A stretch of DNA of 64,000 nt from NCBI GenBank assembly GCA_016722945.1, contig JAEQMT010000059.1, positions 62,001 to 126,000 of the forward strand, read 5' to 3'. The notes under the pieces are model-generated. The model ran no database searches and was not told where the DNA came from. It saw nothing but the letters and a program-made list of their open reading frames with translations. Made by a program: the position numbers and the translations under genes. Source of the DNA: Desulfofustis sp. PB-SRB1 (GTDB taxonomy: Bacteria; Desulfobacterota; Desulfobulbia; Desulfobulbales; Desulfocapsaceae). Below, piece after piece: positions 46,005-55,852 of the stretch (positions within the stretch are counted from its first letter, which is position 1; the number at the start of each line of letters is the position of its first letter).

Positions 46005-48487
46005 TGAACGAAACTACCGATATCACCACACCGCCTGATGGCATTGCCATCGAGCTCGAATTAAAAAAATCCTACATCGGTTACGCCATGAGCGTAATCG
46101 TCGGCCGTGCTTTACCCGATGTCCGAGACGGCCTGAAACCGGTGCACCGTCGGGTTCTCTACACCATGCACGAACTTGGTGTGCAGTTCAATCGTCCCTA
46201 TGTCAAATCGGCACGCATCGTCGGTGAAGTACTCGGTAAGTATCATCCCCATGGAGATTCAGCCGCCTATGACACCCTGGTCAGGTTGGCGCAGAATTTT
46301 TCCATGCGCTATCCCCTGGTGGACGGCCAGGGAAACTTTGGTTCCCTTGATGGGGACGCACCGGCGGCTATGCGGTATACCGAGGCACGGATGACCCGGA
46401 TTGACCGGGAGATTGTTGCCGATATCGATAAACAAACGGTTGACTTTACCCCCAACTACGACAACTCCCTGACCGAGCCGGTCATCATGCCCAGCAGGAT
46501 CCCCAACCTGTTGATCAACGGGTCATCAGGTATTGCCGTCGGTATGGCCACCAACATACCCCCACACAACCTAAACGAGATTATTGACGGGCTTATCCGG
46601 TTAATCGACGACCCCAACATATCCATTCACCACCTCAACCAGATAATCACCGGGCCCGATTTTCCCACCGGCGGTATAATCTGTGGGAGAAACGGAATCA
46701 GGGAGGCGTATGAGACGGGCCGTGGGATTTTGTTATTGCGGGCAAAAACCCATATTGAAAAAAGCAAGGACGAACGGCATGAAAAAATTGTCGTAACCGA
46801 AATTCCATACCAGCAGAACAAGGCGGTGCTGGTGGAGCGGATCGCCCAGCTCATCAACGACAAAAAGATTACCGCCATCAGTGAAATCCGTGATGAGTCA
46901 GACCGCCAGGGGCTGCGCATCGTCATGGATCTGAAGAAGGATGAATATGCTGATATTGTAATCAATCAGCTCTATGCCATGACCCCCATGCAGAAGTCCT
47001 TCGGTATCATCCTGCTTGCCCTGGTCAACAACAAGCCGGAGATTCTCAACCTCAAGCAGATGCTGGAACACTTCATTCAGCATCGCCGGGTTGTTCTGTA
47101 TCGACGCACTGCCTACGAACTGCAAAAAGCTGAAGAAAAGGCACATCTGCTCGAGGGGTTGACCATTGCCATAGACAATATCGATGAGGTGGTGGCCCTT
47201 ATCAGAGCAGCGCAAAACCCCGTTGTTGCCAAAGAGCAGTTGATGGAGCGTTTTTCCCTTTCCGCCGTTCAGGCCCAGTCGATTCTTGATTTGAGATTAC
47301 AGCGGCTTACCGGTTTGGAGCGTGACAAGATTTATCAGGAGTATCAAGACACCCTTGCTGAAATAGCGCGGTTGCGTGAGCTTCTCGGCAGTGATGCCCT
47401 GATAATGGCCACCATAAAAGAGGAGTTTGAGCATATTCGCGAGACCTATGGCGACGAGCGACGCACCGAGATTGTCGATGCAACCGATGAAATCCTGCCT
47501 GAAGACCTGATAACCCCGGAGGATATGGCGGTGATGGTGACCCATTCGGGCTACATTAAAAGAAACTCGGTGAGTCTGTATCGAGCCCAGCATCGAGGGG
47601 GTAAGGGGGTGCGTGGTCTGACCCATGTGGAGGATGATTTTGTCACCAACCTCTATGTTGCCTCAACCTTGGATACTTTTTTGTTTTTTACCAACTTTGG
47701 TAAGGTGTTCTGGCGCAAGGTATACCAGTTGCCGATGGCCGGCAGAACCGCACGGGGCAAGGCAATTATTAACCTGCTGGAACTTGGTGAAGGGGAGCGT
47801 GTTGCGGCAATTTTACCCATTTCTTCATTTGGGGAGGAAACGGCAAGCCAGACCATTCTCACCGTAACCAAATACGGCAAGGTCAAGAAGACAGCATTGA
47901 GAGAGTTTGCCCGCCCCCTTAAGAAGGGAAAACGGGCCCTTACCATTAATGAAGGCGACGAAATACTCTCGGCTCACCTGCTTGGTGGTGATGATACGGT
48001 ATTTTTGATTTCCCACCACGGGTTATCCATCCGTTTTCATGAATCAGACGTCCGAACCATGGGCAGGATTGCCGCCGGTGTAAGGGGAATTAAACTGAAG
48101 GATAGTGACTATGTGGTCGCAGCCAACGTGCTTGCCTCCGACAGCGAAGAGTCGATTCTGATCGTAACCGAGAATGGGTATGGCAAACGGACCATCGCAA
48201 CCGAGTACAGGACTCAGTTCCGTGGTGGAAAGGGGATCATAGCCATCAAGCCAAGTCTTAGAAACGGACCGGTAATCGGCGCTCAGATCGTTGATGATCT
48301 TTCAGACGTGATTCTGATTGCCGACAGTGGTCAAATGATACGTATGGGGGTGGAATCCGTTCGTATTATCGGTAGAACCACCCAGGGTGTTCGTATGATC
48401 AACCTGTCTGAATCCGAGCGGGTGGTGGGAATGGCGGTGGTGGATAAAAACGAAGACGAACCAGATGACGAGCCTGAATCTGAGTAA
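46004..48487 (+). CDS. gyrA: DNA gyrase subunit A
   Basis: Breaks and rejoins DNA in gyrase. The 827 residues carry the catalytic tyrosine in [10 protein letters not shown], the quinolone region [17 protein letters not shown] (with Ser and Asp at the usual resistance positions, so it looks sensitive), and the C-terminal beta-pinwheel repeats including [10 protein letters not shown]. Length is standard. Its start overlaps gyrB and its end overlaps gpsA by 23 bases. Confidence 0.97.
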
Positions 48488-49493
48488 TGCTGAGCGTTGT
48501 GCCGTTGCGGTAATCGGCGCCGGCTCCTGGGGGACCGCCCTGGCCCTGTTGCTTGGCCGCAAAAACCATACGGTTCGGTTATGGGGGCACAACAAGGAAC
48601 ATATCAGAGTATTAGACCGCCAACGGGTGAACAACCGATACCTGCCCGGTTTTACATTTCCTGACTCTATCACCGTTACCGCCGAGCTAGCAGACGCCTG
48701 CACGGGGGCGGACGTTATCTGTATGGTGGTACCGTCCCACGCCTTTCGAGAGGTGTTTGGCGCGTTAATCTCCTACTGCCGCAAAGATGCCTACTTTGTC
48801 TCGGCCAGCAAAGGTATCGAGACCGACACCTCACTAACCATGACGGCGCTTATGACTCAAATGCTTGATTGTACATCGGCGCCGGCGCCGGCCGTGTTGT
48901 CCGGCCCTTCATTTGCCAAGGAGGTCGCTGAGCGGTTGCCCAGCGCGGTTACCCTCGCCTGTTCCGCGGCACCACATGGACAGTTTCTGCAAAGAGTGTT
49001 CAGCACCCAGAGATTTCGGGTATACACCAGTAGCGATGTTCTGGGGGTGGAAATCTGCGGAGCTTTGAAAAACTGCATAGCCCTGGCGGCAGGCATCAGT
49101 GATGGAATCGGCTACGGAGATAACGCCCGGGCTGCCATAATCACCAGGGGGCTGGTGGAAATAAGGCGGCTTGGCCGTTTGCTGGGGGCAGATGAAAAAA
49201 CCTTTGTCGGGCTCAGCGGTCTTGGTGATCTTGTTTTGACCTGTAACGGCCCGTTAAGCAGAAACCGCTCGGTTGGCGTGGCCCTGGGAAAAGGTGAACC
49301 CCTGGATAAAGTGCTCGCAGACATGAATATGGTGGCTGAAGGGGTGGTCAACACGAAGGCGTTTTATCGTCTGGCTGGGCAAAGAAACATCGATATGCCC
49401 ATCGTCACCGAAGTGTATCGCATTTTGTATGAAAACAAATCGTGCGAAGCGGCGGTAGAGGACCTGCTCAACCGCGAACAGAGAGAAGAATAG
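48465..49493 (+). CDS. gpsA: Glycerol-3-phosphate dehydrogenase [NAD(P)+]
   Basis: Makes sn-glycerol 3-phosphate for phospholipid synthesis. The 342 residues contain the dinucleotide loop [37 protein letters not shown], the catalytic Lys in [17 protein letters not shown] and the [11 protein letters not shown] segment. Length is standard. It begins inside gyrA, so translation is coupled. Confidence 0.95.
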   Translation: MTSLNLSNAERCAVAVIGAGSWGTALALLLGRKNHTVRLWGHNKEHIRVLDRQRVNNRYLPGFTFPDSITVTAELADACTGADVICMVVPSHAFREVFGALISYCRKDAYFVSASKGIETDTSLTMTALMTQMLDCTSAPAPAVLSGPSFAKEVAERLPSAVTLACSAAPHGQFLQRVFSTQRFRVYTSSDVLGVEICGALKNCIALAAGISDGIGYGDNARAAIITRGLVEIRRLGRLLGADEKTFVGLSGLGDLVLTCNGPLSRNRSVGVALGKGEPLDKVLADMNMVAEGVVNTKAFYRLAGQRNIDMPIVTEVYRILYENKSCEAAVEDLLNREQREE

Positions 49494-49585
49494 TAAATAT
49501 ATCAAAAGGTTAATGATAAATATTGTCTCATCACAACAGTTAAGCCGTATATGTTGAAAATGCTCCCTTGAGCCTTTAGAGCGTA

Positions 49586-49730
49586 GGGAACCTCACCACA
49601 TGGTCTTTTAGTCCAATTTCTTTGTTGCTCAAAAACTTTCACCTCGGCACGACTAGGTATATGGTTTTGGAACCATGTTCCTCGCGCCTTGATCTTGAAC
49701 GAACCGAACATTTATATTTTTCAGGGTCCT
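49586..49730 (-). repeat. Dispersed repeat family B, copy B3 (inverted)
   Basis: Between gpsA and rdgB. The reverse complement matches repeat B1 nearly end to end, including CCTGAAAAAT, ATCAAGGCGCGAGGAACATG, GTTTTTGAGCAAC and GAGGTTCCC. It is in the opposite orientation to B1 and B2. No coding capacity. Confidence 0.7.
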
Positions 49731-49750
49731 CCGAATTCTTTACAACGTCA

Positions 49751-50419
49751 TCAGGACCAGTCGTTATCCATAAACTGATCATGATCAGGCTTTGGCGGTG
49801 CGGCTTCCATTAACCTTACTTCCGTCCATTTCCTGATCTTCTCCCACTCACTATTGATTTCAGAAAGTACCTTACCCCGGTGACTTACTCTGTTTTTCTG
49901 GTCAATGTCCAGCTCGGCAAAGCTTTTTTGCAGTGGCTCGAAGTAAAACAGCGGATCATAGCCAAATCCCCCCGCCCCACGTGGTTTGGTGAGAATTGTA
50001 CCTTCACAGCGTGCCTCATAGGTGAGTGCCGGCCCGGACGGGACCGCGATGGAGACCACACAGACGAACGCCGCCCTTCTGTTTTGTATATTCTCGAGAT
50101 TTTTCAAAAGCAAGGCGCAATTGTCCTCATCAGTAGCCGATTCTCCGGCATAACGGGCCGAGCGGACGCCGGGGGCGCCCCCCAGTGCCTCAACCTCGAG
50201 TCCTGAGTCATCGGCAATAGCGGGAAGTCCCAGCACCCGCGCATAGTGCAGTGCTTTTTTGTAGGCATTTTCATCAAAATCCGCCCCATCTTCAATAACC
50301 GGTGGAAGTGGGCTGAAGTCGGCAAGACTTTTCAGCTCAACAGCGGCTGTTGTTGCCCCATGTTGGAACTCGCGTACCTTGTTTTGATTGGTGGTGGCCA
50401 GAACGAAAATATTAAACAT
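49751..50419 (-). CDS. rdgB: XTP/dITP diphosphatase (RdgB/HAM1 family)
   Basis: Removes non-canonical purine nucleotides from the pool. The 222 residues have LATTNQNKVREF, ADDSGLEVEALGGAPGVRSARYAG and GFGYDPLFYFE, the standard HAM1 motifs. The frame extends to 50788, but the ATG at 50419 begins the conserved N-terminus. It overlaps the queH stop by eight bases and forms an operon with queH and the sigma-54 activator. Confidence 0.93.
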   Translation of the reverse strand: MFNIFVLATTNQNKVREFQHGATTAAVELKSLADFSPLPPVIEDGADFDENAYKKALHYARVLGLPAIADDSGLEVEALGGAPGVRSARYAGESATDEDNCALLLKNLENIQNRRAAFVCVVSIAVPSGPALTYEARCEGTILTKPRGAGGFGYDPLFYFEPLQKSFAELDIDQKNRVSHRGKVLSEINSEWEKIRKWTEVRLMEAAPPKPDHDQFMDNDWS

Positions 50420-50972
50420 GATGATCTGTTGATGTGTTTTGAGATTGTTTGTTATAGCGTTCTTCTTCACTGAAAATGCATCCGCAATACCCCTGGCGGT
50501 AGAGGGCAAGCTCTCGTGACTCTCTGATCCCCTCTTCCCATCCAACCCGGAAATCATGATAGATGAACGGCACCGCATGCTCATCAGAGCAGTGGTGGCC
50601 AATGTTCGTAATTGCGGTGTGATTTTGAAATCTGCTATAGAGCAGGGTGGTGGAAAACCCGTTGAACCCTTCACCGGCGGCACGTTGTGCGGTTTTGGTG
50701 AGGCGACTGGAATAACAGAATGAACACCGATGGTCCTCACCAAAGACCACCGCGCGAAGAAAGTCACGCAGGCCGTAGTCGGGTTCAATGATACATGGGT
50801 AGCGGCGCTGATCGATGAGTTGTTTTAAGGTCTCCAGACGTTGCCTGAACTCCCTGAAGGGGTGGATGTTGGGGTTGTAAAAATAGCAGGTAAAATCAAC
50901 CCCCTCGTTGGCCAAAATCCGCGCCGGATATAGCAGGCACGGAGCACAGCATACATGCAGTAATATACTCAT
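50412..50972 (-). CDS. queH: Epoxyqueuosine reductase QueH
   Basis: Reduces epoxyqueuosine to queuosine in tRNA (the cobalamin-independent alternative to QueG). The 186 residues begin MSILLHVCCAPCLLYPARIL and contain HRCSFCYSSRL and a final GYCGCIFSEEERY, the iron-sulfur ligand pattern of the DUF208/QueH family. It starts five bases after the sigma-54 activator stop. Confidence 0.93.
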   Translation of the reverse strand: MSILLHVCCAPCLLYPARILANEGVDFTCYFYNPNIHPFREFRQRLETLKQLIDQRRYPCIIEPDYGLRDFLRAVVFGEDHRCSFCYSSRLTKTAQRAAGEGFNGFSTTLLYSRFQNHTAITNIGHHCSDEHAVPFIYHDFRVGWEEGIRESRELALYRQGYCGCIFSEEERYNKQSQNTSTDHHV

Positions 50973-50977
50973 GAGTG

Positions 50978-52537
50978 TTATAGCTTGAACTGTTTCGGGT
51001 CTATCCCGTAGCGGTGAATTTTGTAGTTGATGATACGGAGGCTGGTGTCAAGGTATTGAGCGGTTTTTGTCTGGTTGCCGTTGTTTTTTTTCAGTGCATC
51101 GATGATGATTTCACGCTCAAAATTCTCCACCGCAACCGCCAGTGATAGGGGGTTTGCATCTGATCCAGCCGGTGCGGTCTGAAGGGTTGGGGGTAAATGG
51201 GTTGCAAGGATCGAGTCGCCGTCGCATATCAGCACCGCCCTTTCGATGCAGTTCTGCAGTTCGCGTACGTTTCCCGGCCAATGATACTGAACCAGAAGGT
51301 CAATGGCGGAAGTTGATATACGGCGAATTGGTTTTTTGTTTTCCGATGCATAATTTTCAAGAAAAAAATCCGCCAGCAGGAGAATATCGGTTCTTCTTTC
51401 GCGTAGCGGCGGCAGATAGATGGGAAACACGTTGAGCCGATAATAGAGATCCTCTCTGAAATTGCCCTCTGACACCGCATGCTCAAGGTCGCGGTTGGTT
51501 GCCGCAACCAGCCGCACATCGCACGATATTGACTGGGGGGAGCCTAACCGTTGAAACACCCTTTCTTGAACAACACCTAATAGCTTGATCTGCACCGAGT
51601 GTGGAATTTCGCCAATTTCGTCAAGAAACAGGGTGCCACCTTCGGCGCTCTCAAACCTGCCGATCTTTCGTTCGGTGGCCCCGGTAAAGGCGCCTTTTTC
51701 GTGACCGAACAACTCACTTTCCAGAAGTGTTTCCGGCAATGCCGAGCAGTTCACCGCGACAAAGGGTTTATCATGACGCACCCCGTTATAGTGCAGGGCC
51801 TTAGCAACAAGGGTTTTACCGGTTCCCGATTCACCACGCAGCAACACGGTGGCGTTCGAGTCGACAACCCGGTGAACCATATCAAACACCTCTTGCATCC
51901 TGCTGGAGTTGCCGACAATGTCATCGATTCGGTTCTTGTTGGAAAGCTCACGCCTGAGCTTGAGATTCTCGATCTGCAGGGACTCTTTTTCCTGGGTGAC
52001 GATCTGAATTCGACGCACCGTTTGCGCGATAATACTTGAGAGTACGGTAAGAAACTGCAGATCCTTCCGGGCCTGATCGTCAATACCTTCCTCGTATTGA
52101 CAGTCAACGCTCAGGGCACCGATAATCCGTGATGAGTCCTTAATGGGAACACACAGAAAAGAACGGTCGGACGCCACCTGATCACCGCGTGACCTAGTGC
52201 GATTGAGAAACAATGGCTCTTCACCGATCTGCGGGATGATGATCGGTTCGCCGGTGGCGACGACCCGGCCGGTAACCCCTTCGCCGATATCATACTTACC
52301 ACGTTTCTTGTTTTCCGCGGTGAGGCCATGGGCAACCTCTATCTCAAGTTTTCCGGTAATCGGGTTAACGATGGTTACCGTGCCGTTTTTCATCCCCTTC
52401 ATTTCCGACAGAAGCGACATGGCCTGGGCCAGACAATTGCGAAGGACAAGAGAAGACGCCAACTCTCTGGTTATTTCATACAGGCAGCTCAGGTCAATGA
52501 GCTGATCGGTGGTGTCGAAGCCTTCCTTGACAGACAT
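50978..52537 (-). CDS. NifA-like sigma-54 activator with GAF domain
   Basis: A 519-residue enhancer-binding protein. An N-terminal GAF-type sensor domain (residues about 20-175, with [18 protein letters not shown]) precedes the AAA+ domain with [34 protein letters not shown] (the GAFTGA sigma-54 contact) and [11 protein letters not shown] Fis-type HTH ends the protein ([24 protein letters not shown]). No interdomain CxxC-type NifA cysteine set is evident. In the window it precedes queH and rdgB, but its targets are unknown. Confidence 0.9.
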   Translation of the reverse strand: MSVKEGFDTTDQLIDLSCLYEITRELASSLVLRNCLAQAMSLLSEMKGMKNGTVTIVNPITGKLEIEVAHGLTAENKKRGKYDIGEGVTGRVVATGEPIIIPQIGEEPLFLNRTRSRGDQVASDRSFLCVPIKDSSRIIGALSVDCQYEEGIDDQARKDLQFLTVLSSIIAQTVRRIQIVTQEKESLQIENLKLRRELSNKNRIDDIVGNSSRMQEVFDMVHRVVDSNATVLLRGESGTGKTLVAKALHYNGVRHDKPFVAVNCSALPETLLESELFGHEKGAFTGATERKIGRFESAEGGTLFLDEIGEIPHSVQIKLLGVVQERVFQRLGSPQSISCDVRLVAATNRDLEHAVSEGNFREDLYYRLNVFPIYLPPLRERRTDILLLADFFLENYASENKKPIRRISTSAIDLLVQYHWPGNVRELQNCIERAVLICDGDSILATHLPPTLQTAPAGSDANPLSLAVAVENFEREIIIDALKKNNGNQTKTAQYLDTSLRIINYKIHRYGIDPKQFKL

Positions 52538-52644
52538 GGTAGATTTTTCTCTTTAATATTCAGTGCGCGGGATGCGCAAACACGGCAGTGCGAGCCGACC
52601 TGAGCACTATATTGTTGCATTGCGCTGCTTGCAATGACATATTA

Positions 52645-52673
52645 TTGACAGAAAAACGTTTCAGTGTTAATTA
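52645..52673 (+). promoter_or_regulatory. Sigma-70 promoter for the tRNA-Ser pair
   Basis: TTGACA (52645-52650), 17-base spacer, TAATTA (52668-52673). The predicted start lies just before the first tRNA-Ser at 52684. Confidence 0.7.
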
Positions 52674-52683
52674 CACTTGCGCT

Positions 52684-52769
52684 GGAGGGATGGCCGAGTG
52701 GTTTAAGGCGGCGGTCTTGAAAACCGTTGTACGAAAGTACCGTGGGTTCGAATCCTACTCCCTCCGCCA
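52684..52769 (+). tRNA. tRNA-Ser (UGA)
   Basis: An 86-base tRNA with a 7-bp acceptor stem GGAGGGA/TCCCTCC, discriminator G and encoded CCA. The anticodon loop CTTGAAAA contains TGA (decodes UCA), and a long variable arm TGTACGAAAGTACC confirms a class II serine tRNA. Confidence 0.97.
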
Positions 52770-52780
52770 CCCGATCAAAA

Positions 52781-52873
52781 GGAGAGATGACCGAGTTGGC
52801 CGATGGTGCTCGCCTGCTAAGCGAGTGTGGGGATAACACTCCACCGAGGGTTCGAATCCCTCTCTCTCCGCCA
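52781..52873 (+). tRNA. tRNA-Ser (GCU)
   Basis: A 93-base class II tRNA with acceptor stem GGAGAGA/TCTCTCC, encoded CCA, anticodon GCT in CTGCTAA (decodes AGC/AGU) and a long variable arm. It starts 11 bases after the UGA tRNA and probably shares its promoter. Confidence 0.97.
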
Positions 52874-53087
52874 ATCATCACCTGGAGCATCCCAGGCCTC
52901 ATCAGCGTTTTCTTTTACCGTCACCGCTGCCCAACACCCGTAAAACCCTGATATTGCCAACCACCATTATTGTCGGCCTGACATGTTGCTCATGGTGGAC
53001 TGTGGCGGTAATCGGGTAAACTTAACCGGTTATGGATTTACTGGGCGGGTACTTCACAAATGTTTTTAAACTTTTTGGGCACCACCC

Positions 53088-53558
53088 TTAAAAACCCCAC
53101 ATCAGGGATCGTTCGATCCACCCTTCCAACCCTTTTTCGTGTCGTACCTTCACCCAGCCGTCCTGCTGGTTGAGCGTTTTAAAGACCACCCCGTAGTAGG
53201 CCTTGCCGACAACCTTATAGGAGGTCCCCGGACCGCTGCGAATATTGATACGGCTTTTTTTATCTTTATTGACCTTTACGATCATGTGTCCCTCTCGAGA
53301 GGTGTAGTCTTTATGCAGCCAGCCGGTGTCTTTTTCAAAATCCTCCACCTGCAGCCAGTCTCCCTTGGAGTCTTTTACGATGAGCGGAAAGCCGCTGCCG
53401 TACTGCCACTTAACATCATAGGTGGTGCCGGGGCCACTGCGCAGGTTGACGTTTTCGGCAGCGACGCTGACCATCGTTAAGGCGAATGCGGAAACGGTAC
53501 CAAAACAAAGAAAAAGTACCGGAATCAGCAGCAGGATACATCTGTTTATAATACGCAT
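53088..53558 (-). CDS. Exported protein with two bacterial SH3 domains
   Basis: A 156-residue secreted protein. The signal peptide (INRCILLLIPVLFLCFGTVSAFA) is followed by two SH3b repeats, each with an NxRSGPGTxYxVxxxxxxG core (NLRSGPGTTYDVKWQYGSG and NIRSGPGTSYKVVGKAYYG) and a WxxV-type ending. Such domains bind cell-wall peptides. It follows parB by 33 bases and may be co-transcribed with parAB, although no functional link is known. A weak link to cell-wall sensing during division is possible but unproven. Confidence 0.85.
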   Translation of the reverse strand: MRIINRCILLLIPVLFLCFGTVSAFALTMVSVAAENVNLRSGPGTTYDVKWQYGSGFPLIVKDSKGDWLQVEDFEKDTGWLHKDYTSREGHMIVKVNKDKKSRINIRSGPGTSYKVVGKAYYGVVFKTLNQQDGWVKVRHEKGLEGWIERSLMWGF

Positions 53559-53591
53559 GAATATATCATCGGTTAAAGTGTTTTAAGGGGC

Positions 53592-54467
53592 TCAGCTGAA
53601 AGATTCGCCGGTAATCAGCGATACCAACCGTTCAAGATCCACCGGAGAAAGGTAGTCGATCTCAATGGTGCCCCGCTTTCCCTGTTGTTTGATGACGACC
53701 CGTGATTTGAGCGTGGCGTTGAGTTTGTGTTCCAGGCTGTTCTGGTATGCCAGCGGTAGTTTCCGTCTCGACACCAGCGGTCGTCGCCGCTGAGGTTCTG
53801 GAGAAAGAAGTCGATGTAAGAGTTGCTCGGTCTGGCGCACCGAAAGTTGTCCGGCAACCACCCGGTCGCGGGCCTTTTGCATCAGGGCTTGATCATCCGC
53901 CACTCGAAGCAGAGTTCTGGCATGACCCTCGGAAAGCGTACCGGAAAGTACATCGGTTTTGATGAAATCGGGTAATAAAAGCAATCTCAAGGTGTTGGCA
54001 ATAGTGGAGCGTTTTTTTCCGACCTTTTCAGCTGCCTGCTCCTGGGTGTAGCCAAATCGGTCGATCAGTTTTTGGTAGGCAGCCGCTTCTTCCAAGGGGT
54101 TTAAATCGGTGCGCTGGATGTTTTCTATGAGAGCAAGTTCCAACAGGCTATCTTCACCCTCGATATCCTGAACCACAACCGGCACCGTCTTGAGTCCCGC
54201 CAGTTTGGCGGCACGCAGCCGTCGTTCGCCGGCGATAAGCTCGTATGAATCAATACTGGCCCGAACGACGATCAACGGCTGAATAACCCCTTTTTCTCTG
54301 ATCGAATCGGCTAACTCGGACAGGGTGTCATCGGCGAAGTGTTGGCGGGGCTGATGTTTGTTCGCAACAATTGAGTCAACATCACACTGGAAAAAACGAT
54401 GAGAATCATGATTGGTCTTGAACAACGCATTGACGCCGTGGCCAAGGCCCAGTGATTTCGCTGCCAT
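53592..54467 (-). CDS. parB: Chromosome-partitioning protein ParB (Spo0J)
   Basis: A CTPase clamp that loads at parS. The 291 residues have KHQPRQHF, IREKGVIQPLIV, YELIAGERRLRAAKLAG (the CTP-binding GERRxRA motif), ALIENIQRTDLNPLEEA, the HTH YTQEQAAEKVGKKRSTIAN and a C-terminal dimerisation domain. The ATG at 54467 has AGGAGGTAAA upstream; the longer frame to 54563 is a shadow leader. It follows parA by four bases. Confidence 0.95.
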   Translation of the reverse strand: MAAKSLGLGHGVNALFKTNHDSHRFFQCDVDSIVANKHQPRQHFADDTLSELADSIREKGVIQPLIVVRASIDSYELIAGERRLRAAKLAGLKTVPVVVQDIEGEDSLLELALIENIQRTDLNPLEEAAAYQKLIDRFGYTQEQAAEKVGKKRSTIANTLRLLLLPDFIKTDVLSGTLSEGHARTLLRVADDQALMQKARDRVVAGQLSVRQTEQLLHRLLSPEPQRRRPLVSRRKLPLAYQNSLEHKLNATLKSRVVIKQQGKRGTIEIDYLSPVDLERLVSLITGESFS

Positions 54468-54471
54468 AATT

Positions 54472-55251
54472 TTACCTCCTGGGCTTGAGAAACTCCCGGG
54501 CAAGGGCGTTATACGCCTGCGCCCCATTGGATTTATTGTCATATTCCATGATGATTTTGCCATGGCTTGGGCACTCGCTCAACCGCACGTTTCTTGGAAT
54601 GACAGTTTGGAACACCTGCGAGGTGAAGTGACGGCGTACCTCAGCGGCAACCTGATGTGACAAGCGGTTGCGGGTATCGAACATCGTTAAAAGGAGCCCC
54701 TCAACATAAAGATCTGAGTTGAATGAGTTTTTCACCAAGCGAATCGTGTTGATCAGTTTTGCCAGCCCCTCCATGGCGAAATACTCGCACTGCATCGGAA
54801 TCAGAACCGAGTCGGCGGCGGTCAGGCCATTCACGGTAAGCAACCCAAGGGAAGGGGGGCAATCGATGATAATGAAATCATAATCCGCGCGAACAGGCTC
54901 CAGTAGGTTTTGTAAAAAATACTCCCGGTTCTCTTCGTTGATGATTTCAAGCTCTGTTGCAACAAGATCGATATTGGTTGGGATAACAAAGAGCTTTTTG
55001 GTGGAGGTGGGCCTGGTGATTCCAGTAACGGAGATATCACCACACATGCCGTGATAGAGGTGCTTCTCGTCGGCTCCAGGATGGATCCCTAAACCGCTGG
55101 AGGCATTTCCCTGTGGGTCGGAATCAACGATCAGTACCCGTTTTCCCGTCAACGCCAGGGCGCCGGAGAAGTTCAGGGTGGTGGTGGTTTTGCCGACCCC
55201 GCCTTTCTGGTTCGCCACCGCGACTATCCGCCCCGTTTGTTTTTTACTCAT
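54472..55251 (-). CDS. parA: Chromosome-partitioning ATPase ParA (Soj)
   Basis: A 259-residue deviant Walker ATPase that moves ParB-parS complexes. It has the Walker A NQKGGVGKTTTTLN, VLIVDSDPQGNAS, and DFIIIDCPPSLG. The ATG at 55251 follows AAGGGAGATGGT. A perfect parS lies 116 bases upstream. Together with parB it forms the standard origin-proximal segregation pair. Confidence 0.95.
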   Translation of the reverse strand: MSKKQTGRIVAVANQKGGVGKTTTTLNFSGALALTGKRVLIVDSDPQGNASSGLGIHPGADEKHLYHGMCGDISVTGITRPTSTKKLFVIPTNIDLVATELEIINEENREYFLQNLLEPVRADYDFIIIDCPPSLGLLTVNGLTAADSVLIPMQCEYFAMEGLAKLINTIRLVKNSFNSDLYVEGLLLTMFDTRNRLSHQVAAEVRRHFTSQVFQTVIPRNVRLSECPSHGKIIMEYDNKSNGAQAYNALAREFLKPRR

Positions 55252-55366
55252 ACCATCTCCCTTTGTGACCATCTTTTATACCCAAACCCCGAAAGCGGCA
55301 AGAGAAAAACTTTACCATCGGGTGTTAGCGGGTAAGAGGGTGTCAACTGAAATGTGTTGGGCGAAT

Positions 55367-55382
55367 TGTTTCACGTGAAACA
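55367..55382. promoter_or_regulatory. parS centromere site
   Basis: TGTTTCACGTGAAACA, a perfect 16-bp palindrome identical to the well-known bacterial parS consensus. It lies upstream of parA between parAB and tRNA-Glu. ParB should load here. Confidence 0.9.
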
Positions 55383-55538
55383 GTGGGACAGGAAGGATAC
55401 CGGTAATCATCACCCCTTTTTGCCCTGCCCGGTATTGGTGAGGCGGGGCGCCATGGTGTTCAAGAGAGCGTTATAGGGCGACAAAAACGTGTGATTTTAG
55501 TAAGTTGGGCTGTTTTTTGAGGAAGGGTGAAGTCCAGG

Positions 55539-55616
55539 TGGCGTCCCCAACCGGATTTGAACCGGTGTTGCCGGCGTGAAAGGCCGGTGTCCTGGACCTG
55601 ACTAGACGATGGGGAC
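55539..55616 (-). tRNA. tRNA-Glu (UUC)
   Basis: A 78-base tRNA including CCA. Read on the minus strand, the acceptor stem is GTCCCCA/TGGGGAC and the anticodon loop CTTTCAC contains TTC. The T arm ACCGGTTCAAATCCGGT is standard. Confidence 0.97.
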
Positions 55617-55626
55617 GACATTATTC

Positions 55627-55702
55627 TGGTGGGTCGTGTTGGGCTCGAACCAACGACTCTCTGCTTAAAAGGCAGATACTCTACCGACTGAGTTAACGAC
55701 CC
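55627..55702 (-). tRNA. tRNA-Lys (UUU)
   Basis: A 76-base tRNA including CCA. Read on the minus strand, the acceptor stem is GGGTCGT/ACGACCC, the anticodon loop CTTTTAA contains TTT, and the T arm GTTGGTTCGAGCCCAAC is standard. It precedes tRNA-Glu by ten bases in the same transcript. Confidence 0.97.
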
Positions 55703-55716
55703 TTAAGCGGTTATTT

Positions 55717-55743
55717 TTTATAGATTTGCTGGCTTAATGTCAA
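55717..55743 (-). promoter_or_regulatory. Candidate promoter for tRNA-Lys/tRNA-Glu
   Basis: On the minus strand TTGACA (55743-55738), then 15 bases, then TATAAA (55722-55717), just ahead of the tRNA-Lys 5' end at 55702. The spacer is short, but the position is right. Confidence 0.45.
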
Positions 55744-55852
55744 GAAAAATGTAGCCGATATATGCAATGTGCGATACTAAAGAGTCTCTTGGGTAAACTA
55801 TTGACAGGTGGCCGTTGGGTCGTCTGTTGCATTGAAATACATGAGGTAATTC

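Noticed and set aside
55801-55830. TTGACA upstream of the RdgC-like gene
   Set aside because: No acceptable -10 box at a suitable distance.
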